Source: Pseudomonas sp. LBUM920 (GTDB taxonomy: Bacteria > Pseudomonadota > Gammaproteobacteria > Pseudomonadales > Pseudomonadaceae). From it: a DNA stretch of 64,000 nucleotides. Shown here one piece after another: positions 38,129 through 45,984 of the stretch. Position 1 is the first letter of the stretch. Every line of letters begins with the position of its first letter. The notes under the pieces are model-generated. The model was not told the DNA's origin. It searched no databases and was given only the letters and a program-made list of their open reading frames with translations. The DNA is taken from NCBI RefSeq assembly GCF_003852315.1, contig NZ_CP027762.1:1469501-1533500 (forward strand). The letters are read 5' to 3'. The position numbers and the translations under genes are program-made.

Positions 38129-40513
38129 TCAGAATTCATAATCGACACTGGCGGTGAGGGTGCGGCCTGCACCTGGGATGCCGTAGAGCTGGAAGCCGTC
38201 GAGGGATGCGCCGACCTGGCTGTAATAAAACGTGTTGAACACGTTGTTGAGGTTGAGGTTGACCGTGGTGTCCTTGTTGACCTTGTATTGCGCCGCCACG
38301 TTACTCAGCCAGTAACCGGGGGCTTTTTCGTGGTCGCGGGTGTAGATCGCATCGACGCCGGACGGGCCATTGGCGTAGCTGCTGTTGTTGTTCAAACCGC
38401 CGACATACTTGTTGTCGCTGTAGCGACGACGGCCCACGTATTGCTCGCCGTAGCTCAGGCTCAGGGCGTCGGTGACGGCGTAGGTGGTCCACAGGTTGGC
38501 GGTCAGGTCGGGGACGTTCTTGGCTTGCGCGCCTTTGTTGATGCCTTTGGTCTGGGTGCTTTTGAGCGCCGAAAAGCCGGTGTAGGCGGTCCAGCGCGGG
38601 GTGATGTTGCCTTGCAGGCCGAGTTCGACGCCGTCCACGCGTTTGGCGGGCAGGGCGCGCACCGGTGCGGATTCGCCGTCCTGGTATTCCCAGGCGTTGT
38701 CCAGTTCGGTGCGGAAGATCGCCGCCGTGACATTGAGCCGGTCGTGGGCAATGTCCCACTTGGTGCCTATCTCATAGGTTTTCGATTTGGCCGGGCTGTA
38801 ATTGCGGGTGCTGGCCGCGCCGTAGATCTGGTTGTTGGTGGACGCGCCCAGCGCCGACGGTTGCGCCGCCTCGCTGTAGGACACGTAGATGCTGCCGTTT
38901 GGCAACGGCTTGTACACCGCGCCGACGCGCCCGCTGACCGCACCGTCGGTGCTGCTGATGGTGGCCTGGCCGCGCTGGCTGGTTTGCGCGCGCCAGTTGT
39001 CGTAGCGCAGCGAGCCGAGCACTTGCCAGTGTTCGTTGAGGGTGACGGTGTCGCCCAGGTAAATGCCGGCGTTGTCGATCACCGAGCGCGGGTCGCCTTC
39101 GCCTTTGGTCACGTAAGTGCTGGCGAAGCTGTGGCTGGGGTCGTTCATGTTGAAGAACATGTCGCCGGCCGGCACTTCAGCGTTACGTTTCAGGCCGCCG
39201 TAGGTCTCGTGATAGAACTCCAGGCCGCTGACCACCGCGTGTTGCAGGCTGGCAGTGTTGAACGTGAAGCTGAAGTCGGTCTGGTTATCCAGGATGGTGT
39301 AGCGCTTGGACAGCCCGAAATCGCTGCCACGCAGAATGCCGTAGCCGGTGTTGCTGTTGTTCACGTAGTCGGTGTAGGCATTTACCGTGCTGCCCGGCAC
39401 TTGGCTGAGCGGGCCTACACCCGTGTAGCCCAACGTCGCACAGCGCGTGCCGGTACAGGTTTTTTTGCCATCGGCGTCGGCGGCGAAAAAACGCGCCGGG
39501 GACAGCACCGCGAAGTTATCGCTGCGCTCCCAACGCGTCTGGTTGCGCAGGTTGGCTTCGTTCCAGTCAAAGTCATGTTCGAAGCGTGCGGTCAGCGCGG
39601 TGGTTTCGTTTTGCTGCGTATACAGGCTCGAATCGCCGTACCCGTTGGAACGTTTCACACCCGGCATGCGATGGCCGTCGGTGCCACGCTGGATCGGCAC
39701 GCCGCCGTCCGGGGTGTTGGTGTCCTTCTGATAGAAGGTGTCGACGAAGAACCGCGTGTCGGTGCCCAGGCCGAAGCCGAACGAGGTGGCAATGCCCCAG
39801 CGGTCGTAGTCCACGTCGTCGCGGTCGGCCACCTGGTTGTAGTGCTTCATCAGGTTGATGCGTACGGCGCTGGTGTCGGTCAACTGCTTGTTGATGTCGG
39901 CAGTGAGGCGCCGGTAGCTGTCGGTGCCTATCCCTGCGGAGACTTTGTTGGCATCACCCAAGTGCGCTTCTTTACTCACCAGATTGACGCTGCCGCCCAC
40001 CGCCGAAACCCCGGACTCAATGGAACCGGTGCCCTTGAACACTTCGGCCTGTTGCAGGTTGAAGGTGTCGGTGCGCGTGGACATGCCGGCGTCGCGCACG
40101 CCGTCGACGGTCAGGCTTTGCTCGGACGAAAAGCCGCGAATCGAAAACAGATCGCCCCAGCCCAGGTTGCCCTCGCCGGACATGAAGGTGATGCCCGGCA
40201 CGTTGCGCAACACTTCCTGCAGGGTTTGCGCGTTCTGCTCTTTAAGCACTTGCTGCGGCACGATGGTCACGCTTTGTGGCGCGTCGAGCAGCGGCTGGCT
40301 GATTTTTGCCGAGGTCACCCGGTCGACTTTGAAGGCGGACGTGGTTTCTTCGCCGTCGACCTTGATTTGCGGCAGGCTCACCACCGAATCGTCAGGCGCG
40401 GCGGTGGGCGCATCGGCCCAGGCCGTTGGCGCGACGCTGCCGGCAGCAAGAAAGCCGAACATCGGTGCCAGAGTGGTATGCAGCGTGTGACGGTGCGGGG
40501 TGGGCAGTGACAT
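38129..40513 (-). CDS. TonB-dependent siderophore receptor (catecholate/Fiu-like)
   Basis: A 794-residue outer-membrane receptor with a signal peptide ending near AAGSVAPTAWA. A plug domain starts VVSLPQIKVDGEE, with DAPQSVTIVPQQVLKEQ, VLRNVPGITF and IRGFSSEQSLTVDGVRD. A 22-strand barrel ends in YEF (C-terminal aromatic). It has no N-terminal STN signalling domain, so regulation by a FecIR-type cell-surface relay is unlikely. It heads the minus-strand iron cluster under a Fur-box-like site and is divergent from a two-component system, an arrangement like PfeA/PfeRS and PirA/PirRS. The ligand is unknown. Confidence 0.93.
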   Translation of the reverse strand: MSLPTPHRHTLHTTLAPMFGFLAAGSVAPTAWADAPTAAPDDSVVSLPQIKVDGEETTSAFKVDRVTSAKISQPLLDAPQSVTIVPQQVLKEQNAQTLQEVLRNVPGITFMSGEGNLGWGDLFSIRGFSSEQSLTVDGVRDAGMSTRTDTFNLQQAEVFKGTGSIESGVSAVGGSVNLVSKEAHLGDANKVSAGIGTDSYRRLTADINKQLTDTSAVRINLMKHYNQVADRDDVDYDRWGIATSFGFGLGTDTRFFVDTFYQKDTNTPDGGVPIQRGTDGHRMPGVKRSNGYGDSSLYTQQNETTALTARFEHDFDWNEANLRNQTRWERSDNFAVLSPARFFAADADGKKTCTGTRCATLGYTGVGPLSQVPGSTVNAYTDYVNNSNTGYGILRGSDFGLSKRYTILDNQTDFSFTFNTASLQHAVVSGLEFYHETYGGLKRNAEVPAGDMFFNMNDPSHSFASTYVTKGEGDPRSVIDNAGIYLGDTVTLNEHWQVLGSLRYDNWRAQTSQRGQATISSTDGAVSGRVGAVYKPLPNGSIYVSYSEAAQPSALGASTNNQIYGAASTRNYSPAKSKTYEIGTKWDIAHDRLNVTAAIFRTELDNAWEYQDGESAPVRALPAKRVDGVELGLQGNITPRWTAYTGFSALKSTQTKGINKGAQAKNVPDLTANLWTTYAVTDALSLSYGEQYVGRRRYSDNKYVGGLNNNSSYANGPSGVDAIYTRDHEKAPGYWLSNVAAQYKVNKDTTVNLNLNNVFNTFYYSQVGASLDGFQLYGIPGAGRTLTASVDYEF

Positions 40514-40532
40514 GGGCAGTGATCCGAGTCTA

Positions 40533-40551
40533 AATTACAATTACTCTCATT
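40533..40551. promoter_or_regulatory. Fur-box-like palindrome
   Basis: On the minus strand it reads aatgagagtaattgtaatt, which matches a consensus Fur box written as AATGAGAATAATTATCATT at 16 of 19 positions. It lies 20 bases upstream of the TonB receptor start in the 197-base gap shared with the divergent response regulator, so Fur could control both directions. Confidence 0.65.
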
Positions 40552-40710
40552 TAGGTTCGGTAGTCTAAAGAGCGATTCCGCCTGCCATACCCCGGCTTTG
40601 TATCGCTGATGCGTGATTATGGTTTCCCACAACATTCCATTACATTTGCGCGTACCACTGGCTGAGCTTTCGGCTATCTCCTGCGTTTTGAGTTTTCGGA
40701 TTAACTGCCC

Positions 40711-41421
40711 ATGGCAAAGCTTGACCACCTGTTGATCGTTGATGACGACCCGCAAATCCGCCAACTGCTCTGCGACTACTTGAGTGACGCGGGCTTTCAG
40801 GTGTCTACCGCCGCCGACGGCAAGGAAATGCGCCGCCGCCTGGCGCTGAATGTGATCGACCTGATCGTGCTCGACCTGATGCTGCCCGGCGAAGACGGCC
40901 TTAGCCTGTGCCGCGAGCTGCGGGTCAGCTCCAACACGCCGGTGGTGATGCTCACGGCCAAGGGCTCGTTGATCGACCGCATCGTCGGCCTGGAAATCGG
41001 TGCCGACGACTACTTGCCCAAACCCTTCGACCCGCGTGAATTGCTGGTGCGCATCAAGGTGGTGTTACGCCGGGTACAAAGTTTTCCGGACCGTGCGCGC
41101 CTGGATGAGGCGCCCAGCATTCGGTTCGCCGACTGGCAACTCGACACACGGGCGCGGCAGCTGCTCAGCCCCGAAGGCGTGGTGGTCAGCCTCGGCAATT
41201 CGGATTACCGCGTGTTGCGCCTGTTGTTGCAGCACCCCAATCGCCCGTTGAGCCGCGACTTTCTGCTCAACCATGTGTTCGACAAGGACAGCACGCCGTT
41301 CGACCGCTCCATTGACGTGTGCGTCAGTCGCTTGCGCTCGCAGCTGCCGGCGGGGCTGATCAAGACCGTGCGCAACGAGGGTTACATGCTCACCGCCGAT
41401 GACGTGGTGCTGGGGTCGTGA
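40711..41421 (+). CDS. OmpR/PhoB-family response regulator
   Basis: A 236-residue regulator. The receiver domain shows the acidic pocket VDDDPQIR, phospho-acceptor Asp55 in LIVLDLMLPGEDG and the conserved Lys in LPKPFDPREL. The C-terminal winged helix (from about residue 130) ends RSIDVCVSRLRSQL/KTVRNEGYML. It overlaps the kinase gene by 4 bases (GTGA). Divergence from a TonB receptor suggests it activates siderophore uptake on sensing the ferric siderophore, as PfeR/PirR do. This is inferred from context only. Confidence 0.93.
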   Translation: MAKLDHLLIVDDDPQIRQLLCDYLSDAGFQVSTAADGKEMRRRLALNVIDLIVLDLMLPGEDGLSLCRELRVSSNTPVVMLTAKGSLIDRIVGLEIGADDYLPKPFDPRELLVRIKVVLRRVQSFPDRARLDEAPSIRFADWQLDTRARQLLSPEGVVVSLGNSDYRVLRLLLQHPNRPLSRDFLLNHVFDKDSTPFDRSIDVCVSRLRSQLPAGLIKTVRNEGYMLTADDVVLGS

Positions 41422-42839
41422 GACTGCTGCCGCGTTCGCTGTTCGGGCGCCTGGTGCTGATTCTGGTCAGCGGCATGCTCGCGGCCCAGGCACTGACCAG
41501 CAGCATCTGGTACGACCGGCGTCATGGCCAGGTGCTGGAAATCCCCGCACGGCTGATCGCCACGCGTTTGGCGGACGTGGTGCGCCTGATGCACAGCGAC
41601 CCGCAGCAGGCCCACCAGTTGATCCAGCTGCTTGATACGCCGCACTTTCGGCTGACCTTGAGCGACCAGGCCAGCAGCACGCCCAGCACGCTCACCGACA
41701 GCGACCGGCCCACCGAGCGCCTGATCAAGCAGGTGTTGGCGCAAAAAACCGGCTACGCGCAAACCCTGAGCCTTTTACGCCTGTCGCTGGTCGATGGCGA
41801 AGGGCAGACCGCCGGGCTTTCAACCTTGCTCAGCTCAAGGCCGGTGGTCGGGCAGTTTCTGATCGACCTGCGCCTGCCCGATGGGCGCTGGTTGCGCGTG
41901 GACGCCAGTGAAGAGCAGGGCTGGACCAGTACCTCGCCGCTGGACCTGTTGTTCGATTACGTGATGCGCATCTATTTGCTGCGAGTGCTGGTGCTGGTGG
42001 TCATCGCTCTGGTGGCGGTGCGCCTGGCCATCCGCCCGCTGAATGCCCTGGCCAAGGCCGCCGAGGCGCTGGGTCGGGACATCCAGCGCCCACCGTTACC
42101 GGTGGATGGCCCGACTGAAGTGCGCCGCGCCGCCCAGGCGTTTAATGCGATGCAGCAACGGCTGATCGCCAATATCGCCGAGCGCACGCGCTTTCTCGCG
42201 GCAATTTCCCACGACCTGCGCTCGCCGATCACACGCCTGCGCCTGCGCACGGAAATGCTCGAAGACACGCGCACCCAGGAGCGCTTTCGCAGCGACCTGG
42301 AAGAAATGGAACACATGGTGGCCAGCACCCTGGACTTTGTCAGCAGCGGTGAGATCAACGAGACGCGACAGAACATCGACATCAATGCCTTGCTGCAAAG
42401 CCTGCAGGCGGACCTGGAAGACGTGGGCGAAAGCGTGACCATCGTGGGCCGCGCCAAGCAACCGTTGCCGGGGTATGCGCGCAGTCTCAAACGCTGTGTG
42501 CAGAACTTGCTGGAAAACGCGGTGCGTTATGGCAGCGAGGTGGTGGTGCGGGTCGAGGATCAGGCGGACAGCTTGCAGATTGTCATCAGTGACCGCGGAC
42601 CGGGGATTCCCCAGGAACAGCTGGAGCAGGTGATGGAGCCGTTTTACCGGGTGGAAGGTTCACGCAATGCCGAAACCGGCGGGTATGGGTTGGGGTTGAG
42701 TATTGCGCATACGATTGCGCGGGCGCATGAGGGGCGGTTGAGTTTGAGTAACCGGGAGGGCGGGGGCCTGGAGGTGGTGCTGCTGTTGTGGCGAGCGGGC
42801 TTGCCCCGCGCTGGGGTGCGAAGCAGCCCCAAAACCTGA
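41418..42839 (+). CDS. EnvZ-type sensor histidine kinase with repeat-derived C-terminal tail
   Basis: A 473-residue inner-membrane kinase. TM1 is at about 10-30, a periplasmic sensor at about 31-182, TM2 at about 183-205 and HAMP at about 205-258. The phospho-accepting His265 is in AAISHDLRSPITRLRLR. N-box NLLENAVRYG, G1 DRGPGIP and G2 GGYGLGLS follow. It starts with GTG overlapping the regulator stop. The catalytic domain naturally ends near residue 457 (GLEVVLLL). Residues 458-473 (WRAGLPRAGVRSSPKT) are encoded by the left arm of a REP-like palindrome, so the original stop has been lost or displaced. Confidence 0.93.
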   Translation: MRLLPRSLFGRLVLILVSGMLAAQALTSSIWYDRRHGQVLEIPARLIATRLADVVRLMHSDPQQAHQLIQLLDTPHFRLTLSDQASSTPSTLTDSDRPTERLIKQVLAQKTGYAQTLSLLRLSLVDGEGQTAGLSTLLSSRPVVGQFLIDLRLPDGRWLRVDASEEQGWTSTSPLDLLFDYVMRIYLLRVLVLVVIALVAVRLAIRPLNALAKAAEALGRDIQRPPLPVDGPTEVRRAAQAFNAMQQRLIANIAERTRFLAAISHDLRSPITRLRLRTEMLEDTRTQERFRSDLEEMEHMVASTLDFVSSGEINETRQNIDINALLQSLQADLEDVGESVTIVGRAKQPLPGYARSLKRCVQNLLENAVRYGSEVVVRVEDQADSLQIVISDRGPGIPQEQLEQVMEPFYRVEGSRNAETGGYGLGLSIAHTIARAHEGRLSLSNREGGGLEVVLLLWRAGLPRAGVRSSPKT

Positions 42840-42919
42840 CATTGCGTTTTGTCTGAGGAAACGCGTTGATCTTATTGGGGCTGCTGCGCAGCCCAACGCG
42901 GGGCAAGCCGGCTCGCCAC
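42788..42919. repeat. Long REP-like inverted repeat overlapping the kinase 3' end
   Basis: Left arm gtggcgagcgggcttgccccgcgctggggtgcgaagcagcccca (cited in pieces: gtggcgagcgggcttgcccc, ggtgcgaagcagcccca) pairs with the right arm tggggctgctgcgcagccc ... cggggcaagccggctcgccac. Arms are about 44 bases with a loop of about 44. It is of a different subtype from the other REPs (gtggcgag rather than gtgggagc), and a further partial copy follows to about 42957. Confidence 0.85.
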
Positions 42920-42966
42920 AGCAAGCCAGCTTGCCACGGCGAGCCGGCTCCTGCGGGGTCAGGGCA

Positions 42967-43176
42967 TCAGGCCCCGTGGCACTTCTTGAATTTCTTCTCG
43001 CTGCCGCATGGGCAAGGATCGTTGCGGCCGACGTCTTTCAGGGCGTTGCGCACCGGCTCCTGGTGAGCGTGGCCGCAGTTCGGGCCGTGGACATGGCCGT
43101 GGTCGTGATCATGATGATCATGGTGGTCGTGATCGTGGTTGCAGTCAGGACCATGGACATGGGGTTGCTGAGTCAT
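42967..43176 (-). CDS. Small His-rich SEC-C metal-binding protein
   Basis: A 69-residue protein. The N-terminal half is extremely His/Asp-rich (HVHGPDCNHDHDHHDHHDHD, then HGHVHGPNCGHAHQ), and a C-terminal SEC-C zinc/iron motif reads NDPCPCGSEKKFKKCHG. SEC-C motifs (from SecA) bind zinc or iron. The HDH-rich part looks like a nickel/zinc/cobalt storage or delivery segment. It overlaps the lipoprotein gene upstream by 4 bases and lies at the end of a four-gene minus-strand run. A role in metal handling or as an SEC-C adaptor is inference. Confidence 0.85.
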   Translation of the reverse strand: MTQQPHVHGPDCNHDHDHHDHHDHDHGHVHGPNCGHAHQEPVRNALKDVGRNDPCPCGSEKKFKKCHGA

Positions 43177-43655
43177 CGATGTCGCTCCGGAATAAAATCG
43201 CCGGGGATTATCTCGCCATTGTGGTTCACCTGCACGTCATTACCGATGAATAATCCGGTTTTCAGCTCGCCTTCCAGGCGATAGGGCACGGGTTTGCTCG
43301 GGTTTTTAAGCATCTGTACCACATCGCGTATCTGCGGCCAGAGGTTGGTCCGCACCTTCACCCGGAAAAAAGCATGGCCGCGCGGTGGTACGGTCAGCCA
43401 TTCGTTGGACTCGCCTTCGGTCAGCACGAAATCGCCCAGGCTGACTTTGTAGATCAGGCCGCGCACCGTGAGGTCGGCGTCGTCGCGGTTATCCACGCGA
43501 AAGTACAGCTTGAAGCGCTGCTCGAGCAATTTGGCGCGCACCACTTCAACCTTCACCAGGGAGACATGAGGCGGGGGCGAGCTGTCCTCGAACCAGGACG
43601 CGCACCCGGTGAGGCCCAGGGTCAACGCCAGCATCAAGCTGTACATCCGAAGCAT
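43173..43655 (-). CDS. LEA type 2 (WHy-domain) family lipoprotein
   Basis: A 160-residue predicted lipoprotein: signal peptide MLRMYSLMLALTLGLTGC with lipidation at Cys18. A WHy/LEA-14 immunoglobulin-like beta fold follows (VSLVKVEVVRAKLLEQRFKL, then FRVDNRDDADLTVRGLIYKV). The WHy domain is found in desiccation- and stress-tolerance proteins; the bacterial role is poorly known. It is coupled to the His-rich SEC-C gene (ATGA) and preceded by ychJ with a 21-base gap. Confidence 0.85.
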   Translation of the reverse strand: MLRMYSLMLALTLGLTGCASWFEDSSPPPHVSLVKVEVVRAKLLEQRFKLYFRVDNRDDADLTVRGLIYKVSLGDFVLTEGESNEWLTVPPRGHAFFRVKVRTNLWPQIRDVVQMLKNPSKPVPYRLEGELKTGLFIGNDVQVNHNGEIIPGDFIPERHR

Positions 43656-43676
43656 GGCGTTTTCCCTGTCAGTTGA

Positions 43677-44147
43677 TTAGAGGTAGCTGGAGCAGCACTT
43701 CTTGAATTTCTGCCCACTGCCGCACAAACATACATCATTGCGCCCGGCCTTCACCTCCACTGTCGGGTCGATGAAGTACCAGCGCCCCTCATTCTGTACG
43801 AAAGAGGACTGTTCACGGTGGCTGTGTTCTCCGGTGCTGTCGTGCCAGCGAGCAGTGAACGTCACGAACGCATGCTCCGGCTGGCCGCCAAACACTTCGG
43901 AGCTTTCCACTTCCAGGCCCAGCCAGGTGCTCTGGGCACTCCAGGCGCCGATGGCGGCGCGGTCCAGTCCGGCTTGTTGCGCAGGCAAAGTAGTGGCTAC
44001 CAGGTAGTCCACCAACCCCAGCACGTAGGCGCTATAGCGCGAACGCATCAATGCGCTGGCACAGGGCGCCGGGTGACCGGCGTGATAATGGCCGCAGCAC
44101 GCATCCAGCAGATTGCCGCTGCCGCATGGGCAAATGGATGTACTCAT
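43677..44147 (-). CDS. ychJ: YchJ-family protein with two SEC-C motifs
   Basis: A 156-residue protein with an N-terminal SEC-C-like cysteine motif (SICPCGSGNLLDACCGHYH), a central NTF2-like UPF0225 domain (ALMRSRYSAYVLGLVDYLVA, FVTFTARWHDS) and a C-terminal SEC-C motif (NDVCLCGSGQKFKKCCSSYL). The architecture matches E. coli YchJ, whose function is unknown. The ATG at 44147 (MSTSICPCGS) is preferred over an in-frame start 12 bases upstream. It starts 2 bases after the stop of the DUF6231 gene, so they are co-transcribed. Confidence 0.9.
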   Translation of the reverse strand: MSTSICPCGSGNLLDACCGHYHAGHPAPCASALMRSRYSAYVLGLVDYLVATTLPAQQAGLDRAAIGAWSAQSTWLGLEVESSEVFGGQPEHAFVTFTARWHDSTGEHSHREQSSFVQNEGRWYFIDPTVEVKAGRNDVCLCGSGQKFKKCCSSYL

Positions 44148-44149
44148 GG

Positions 44150-44647
44150 TTACCACCAATACTTTCCGAAGTTTTCCGGGTTGGCCCAGAAGCGGGCGTT
44201 GAGCCAGTCCGGCACCTGTTTATAGTCAAGCAGATCATAGGTAAACAGCGTCAAAACCTGATCATCACGCTGGAAACGCTCGCCGGCCTGCAGCGCCAGG
44301 GAGAAGAAATCGGTTTCCTTCCAGCCGCAGGCGTTCAGGTCTGCCAGCACCGCAATGCGACTGGCATTGAGGTTGCGAATGCCGCCGAGCAGCGTCAGGC
44401 CTTGCGGTTTTGACAGGTGCTCCAGGCAATCGACCACCAGCGCCAGGTCAAAACGCTGCGCCGCAAGTTCTGCCGGTAACGGCCCGGGCGCCGCGATCGC
44501 CACTTGGGTGTCCGGGTGCTCGGCCTGAAAGGCATCCAGCGCCGGGAACTGGCTGGCACCCAACAACAACAGGCGTTTGGGCTGGTGCAAATCCAGCAAG
44601 GCGGCCAGGGCTTGCTGTGGCGTACGGGAAGAAATACCAGCGATCAT
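44150..44647 (-). CDS. DUF6231-type conserved protein (methyltransferase-fold-like)
   Basis: A 165-residue protein of unknown function. The middle resembles a degenerate class-I SAM methyltransferase: RLLLLGASQFPALDAF in place of the glycine loop, then FDLALVVDCLEHLSKPQG, a D-x-LEHL acidic loop typical after strand 4. The glycine-rich SAM loop is missing (LLLGAS only), so catalysis is doubtful. It ends PENFGKYWW. It is the first gene of the four-gene run ending in the His-rich SEC-C protein. Confidence 0.75.
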   Translation of the reverse strand: MIAGISSRTPQQALAALLDLHQPKRLLLLGASQFPALDAFQAEHPDTQVAIAAPGPLPAELAAQRFDLALVVDCLEHLSKPQGLTLLGGIRNLNASRIAVLADLNACGWKETDFFSLALQAGERFQRDDQVLTLFTYDLLDYKQVPDWLNARFWANPENFGKYWW

Positions 44648-44837
44648 CAGAGATCCTCACATCAGGACCCTAGAGACTAGCGCGGCTGAGCGTGCGGGCC
44701 TAGAGCGGGCGGCGTGCAAAAGTCCTGCATAGAGGGCGATCTCCAATAAATACGGGGGTGCGGCGCAGTGGCGCAGATGAAAAGAGCGGTCTTTACTCCA
44801 CCCGTCGGCCCCCGCCGATCCCCTCAGGAGAAATCAG

Positions 44838-45533
44838 ATGAGCATCATGCGGACAGCTCTACCCTTGGTTCTGCTAACCGGAGTATTGACAGGTTGCGCA
44901 GGTTTGCAAAAAACCGATTGGCCCACCTGTGCAGCCGTCGGTGGTGTGACCGGCGCAGCGATTGGCGCCACTGAAAGTTCGGCGTACGCAGGTTATGGCG
45001 CGCTGCTGATCGGCGGCATGGCTGGCGCCTATTGCTGGGTGCACGGTGATGGCGACGAAGATGGCGATGGCGTGCCGGACAGCCGCGACAAGTGCCCGGG
45101 CACGCCTAAGGGCGTGCAGGTTGATGTCAATGGCTGCCCACCTGTAGCGGTGGCGGCCGTGGTGGAAGAGGTGGTCGTGGTCAAGGAAGAAACCATCGTG
45201 ATCCGCGATGTGCACTTTGAGTTCGACTCGGCCAGGCTGACGGCGGCGGACAAAACCAAGCTCGACACCATCGCCACGCGCCTCAAACGCGAAGCCCCGA
45301 GCGCCCAGCTACGGGTCAGCGGGCATACCGACAGCGTCGGCAAAGACGCCTACAACCAGAAACTCTCGGAAAAACGCGCGCACTCGGTAACCGATTACCT
45401 GGTGAGTGCGGGCGTGCCGCGCAGCAACTTTGTATCGGTGGTGGGCGCGGGCGAAAGTCAGCCGGTGGCCGATAACAAAACCGCTGACGGTCGAGCCTTG
45501 AACCGTCGTGTGGAAATCAAAATCAACCGCTGA
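44838..45533 (+). CDS. OmpA-family lipoprotein with calcium-binding-type Asp repeat
   Basis: A 231-residue outer-membrane lipoprotein: lipobox LTGVLTGC (Cys20), a glycine-zipper-like stretch (VGGVTGAAIGATESSAYAGY), and a thrombospondin-type-3-like acidic loop at about 70-102 (DGDEDGDGVPDSRDKCPGTP). A C-terminal OmpA peptidoglycan-binding domain includes HVEFDSARLT-type VHFEFDSARLT, RVSGHTDSVGKDAYNQKLSE and GRALNRRVEIKI. It is likely to tether the outer membrane to peptidoglycan. The Shine-Dalgarno tcaggag is good. It is monocistronic. Confidence 0.92.
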   Translation: MSIMRTALPLVLLTGVLTGCAGLQKTDWPTCAAVGGVTGAAIGATESSAYAGYGALLIGGMAGAYCWVHGDGDEDGDGVPDSRDKCPGTPKGVQVDVNGCPPVAVAAVVEEVVVVKEETIVIRDVHFEFDSARLTAADKTKLDTIATRLKREAPSAQLRVSGHTDSVGKDAYNQKLSEKRAHSVTDYLVSAGVPRSNFVSVVGAGESQPVADNKTADGRALNRRVEIKINR

Positions 45534-45693
45534 CGGCCCTTGCCCCTGTGGGAACCCCAGGGGCATTGCTGGCGATCCTCGCCGAAACCGCAGGCAAACC
45601 GTGCCTTTATCAAGTTTTTTCATCCTTCACTGGCAAATCGCCTGCAGAAGTCGGTACTGTGCGCCCAAAGAATAATAGGCAGGGGCATGCAGG

Positions 45694-45984
45694 ATGAAGG
45701 TGTTTTGGGGGCTGGGAAAGTTTCTGACGTTACTGTTCTGGGTTGTGGTGGTGGTCAATTTATTCCGGCCGCTCGCCAATCCGTTTCACCTGTTGGTCAG
45801 TCTGGCCGGCAGTCTGTTGTTGCTGACTCATCTATTGGAATTGCTGTTGTTCAACAGCAGCCTGAAACACCGTGCCCACCCCTGGCGTGACCGCCTGCAG
45901 ATTCTGCTGGTGGGGATGTTCCATGTGCGGGGCCTGTCGGCGCCTGCCGTTATTGAAACAAACAAGGAGGCCAATCATGCGTAA
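45694..45984 (+). CDS. DUF1145 small membrane protein
   Basis: A 96-residue inner-membrane protein with about two to three hydrophobic segments: FLTLLFWVVVVVNLF and HLLVSLAGSLLLLTHLLELL, and DRLQILLVGMFHVRGLS towards the C-terminus. It resembles the DUF1145 (YhhL-like) family of unknown function. The end overlaps the start of the collagen-like gene by 8 bases, suggesting coupled translation and a shared export-related or envelope role. Confidence 0.8.
   Translation: MKVFWGLGKFLTLLFWVVVVVNLFRPLANPFHLLVSLAGSLLLLTHLLELLLFNSSLKHRAHPWRDRLQILLVGMFHVRGLSAPAVIETNKEANHA

Noticed and set aside
37853..40510. 885-codon open frame antisense to the TonB receptor and binding-protein genes
   Set aside because: Mirror of two certain genes in a GC-rich genome; the translation is rich in Val/Gly/His without motifs and spans the boundary of two real genes.
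34990..42839. Genomic island with integrase or tRNA attachment site
   Set aside because: REPs flank it, but there is no integrase, tRNA or direct repeats at the ends and composition is like the chromosome; called an accessory segment only.
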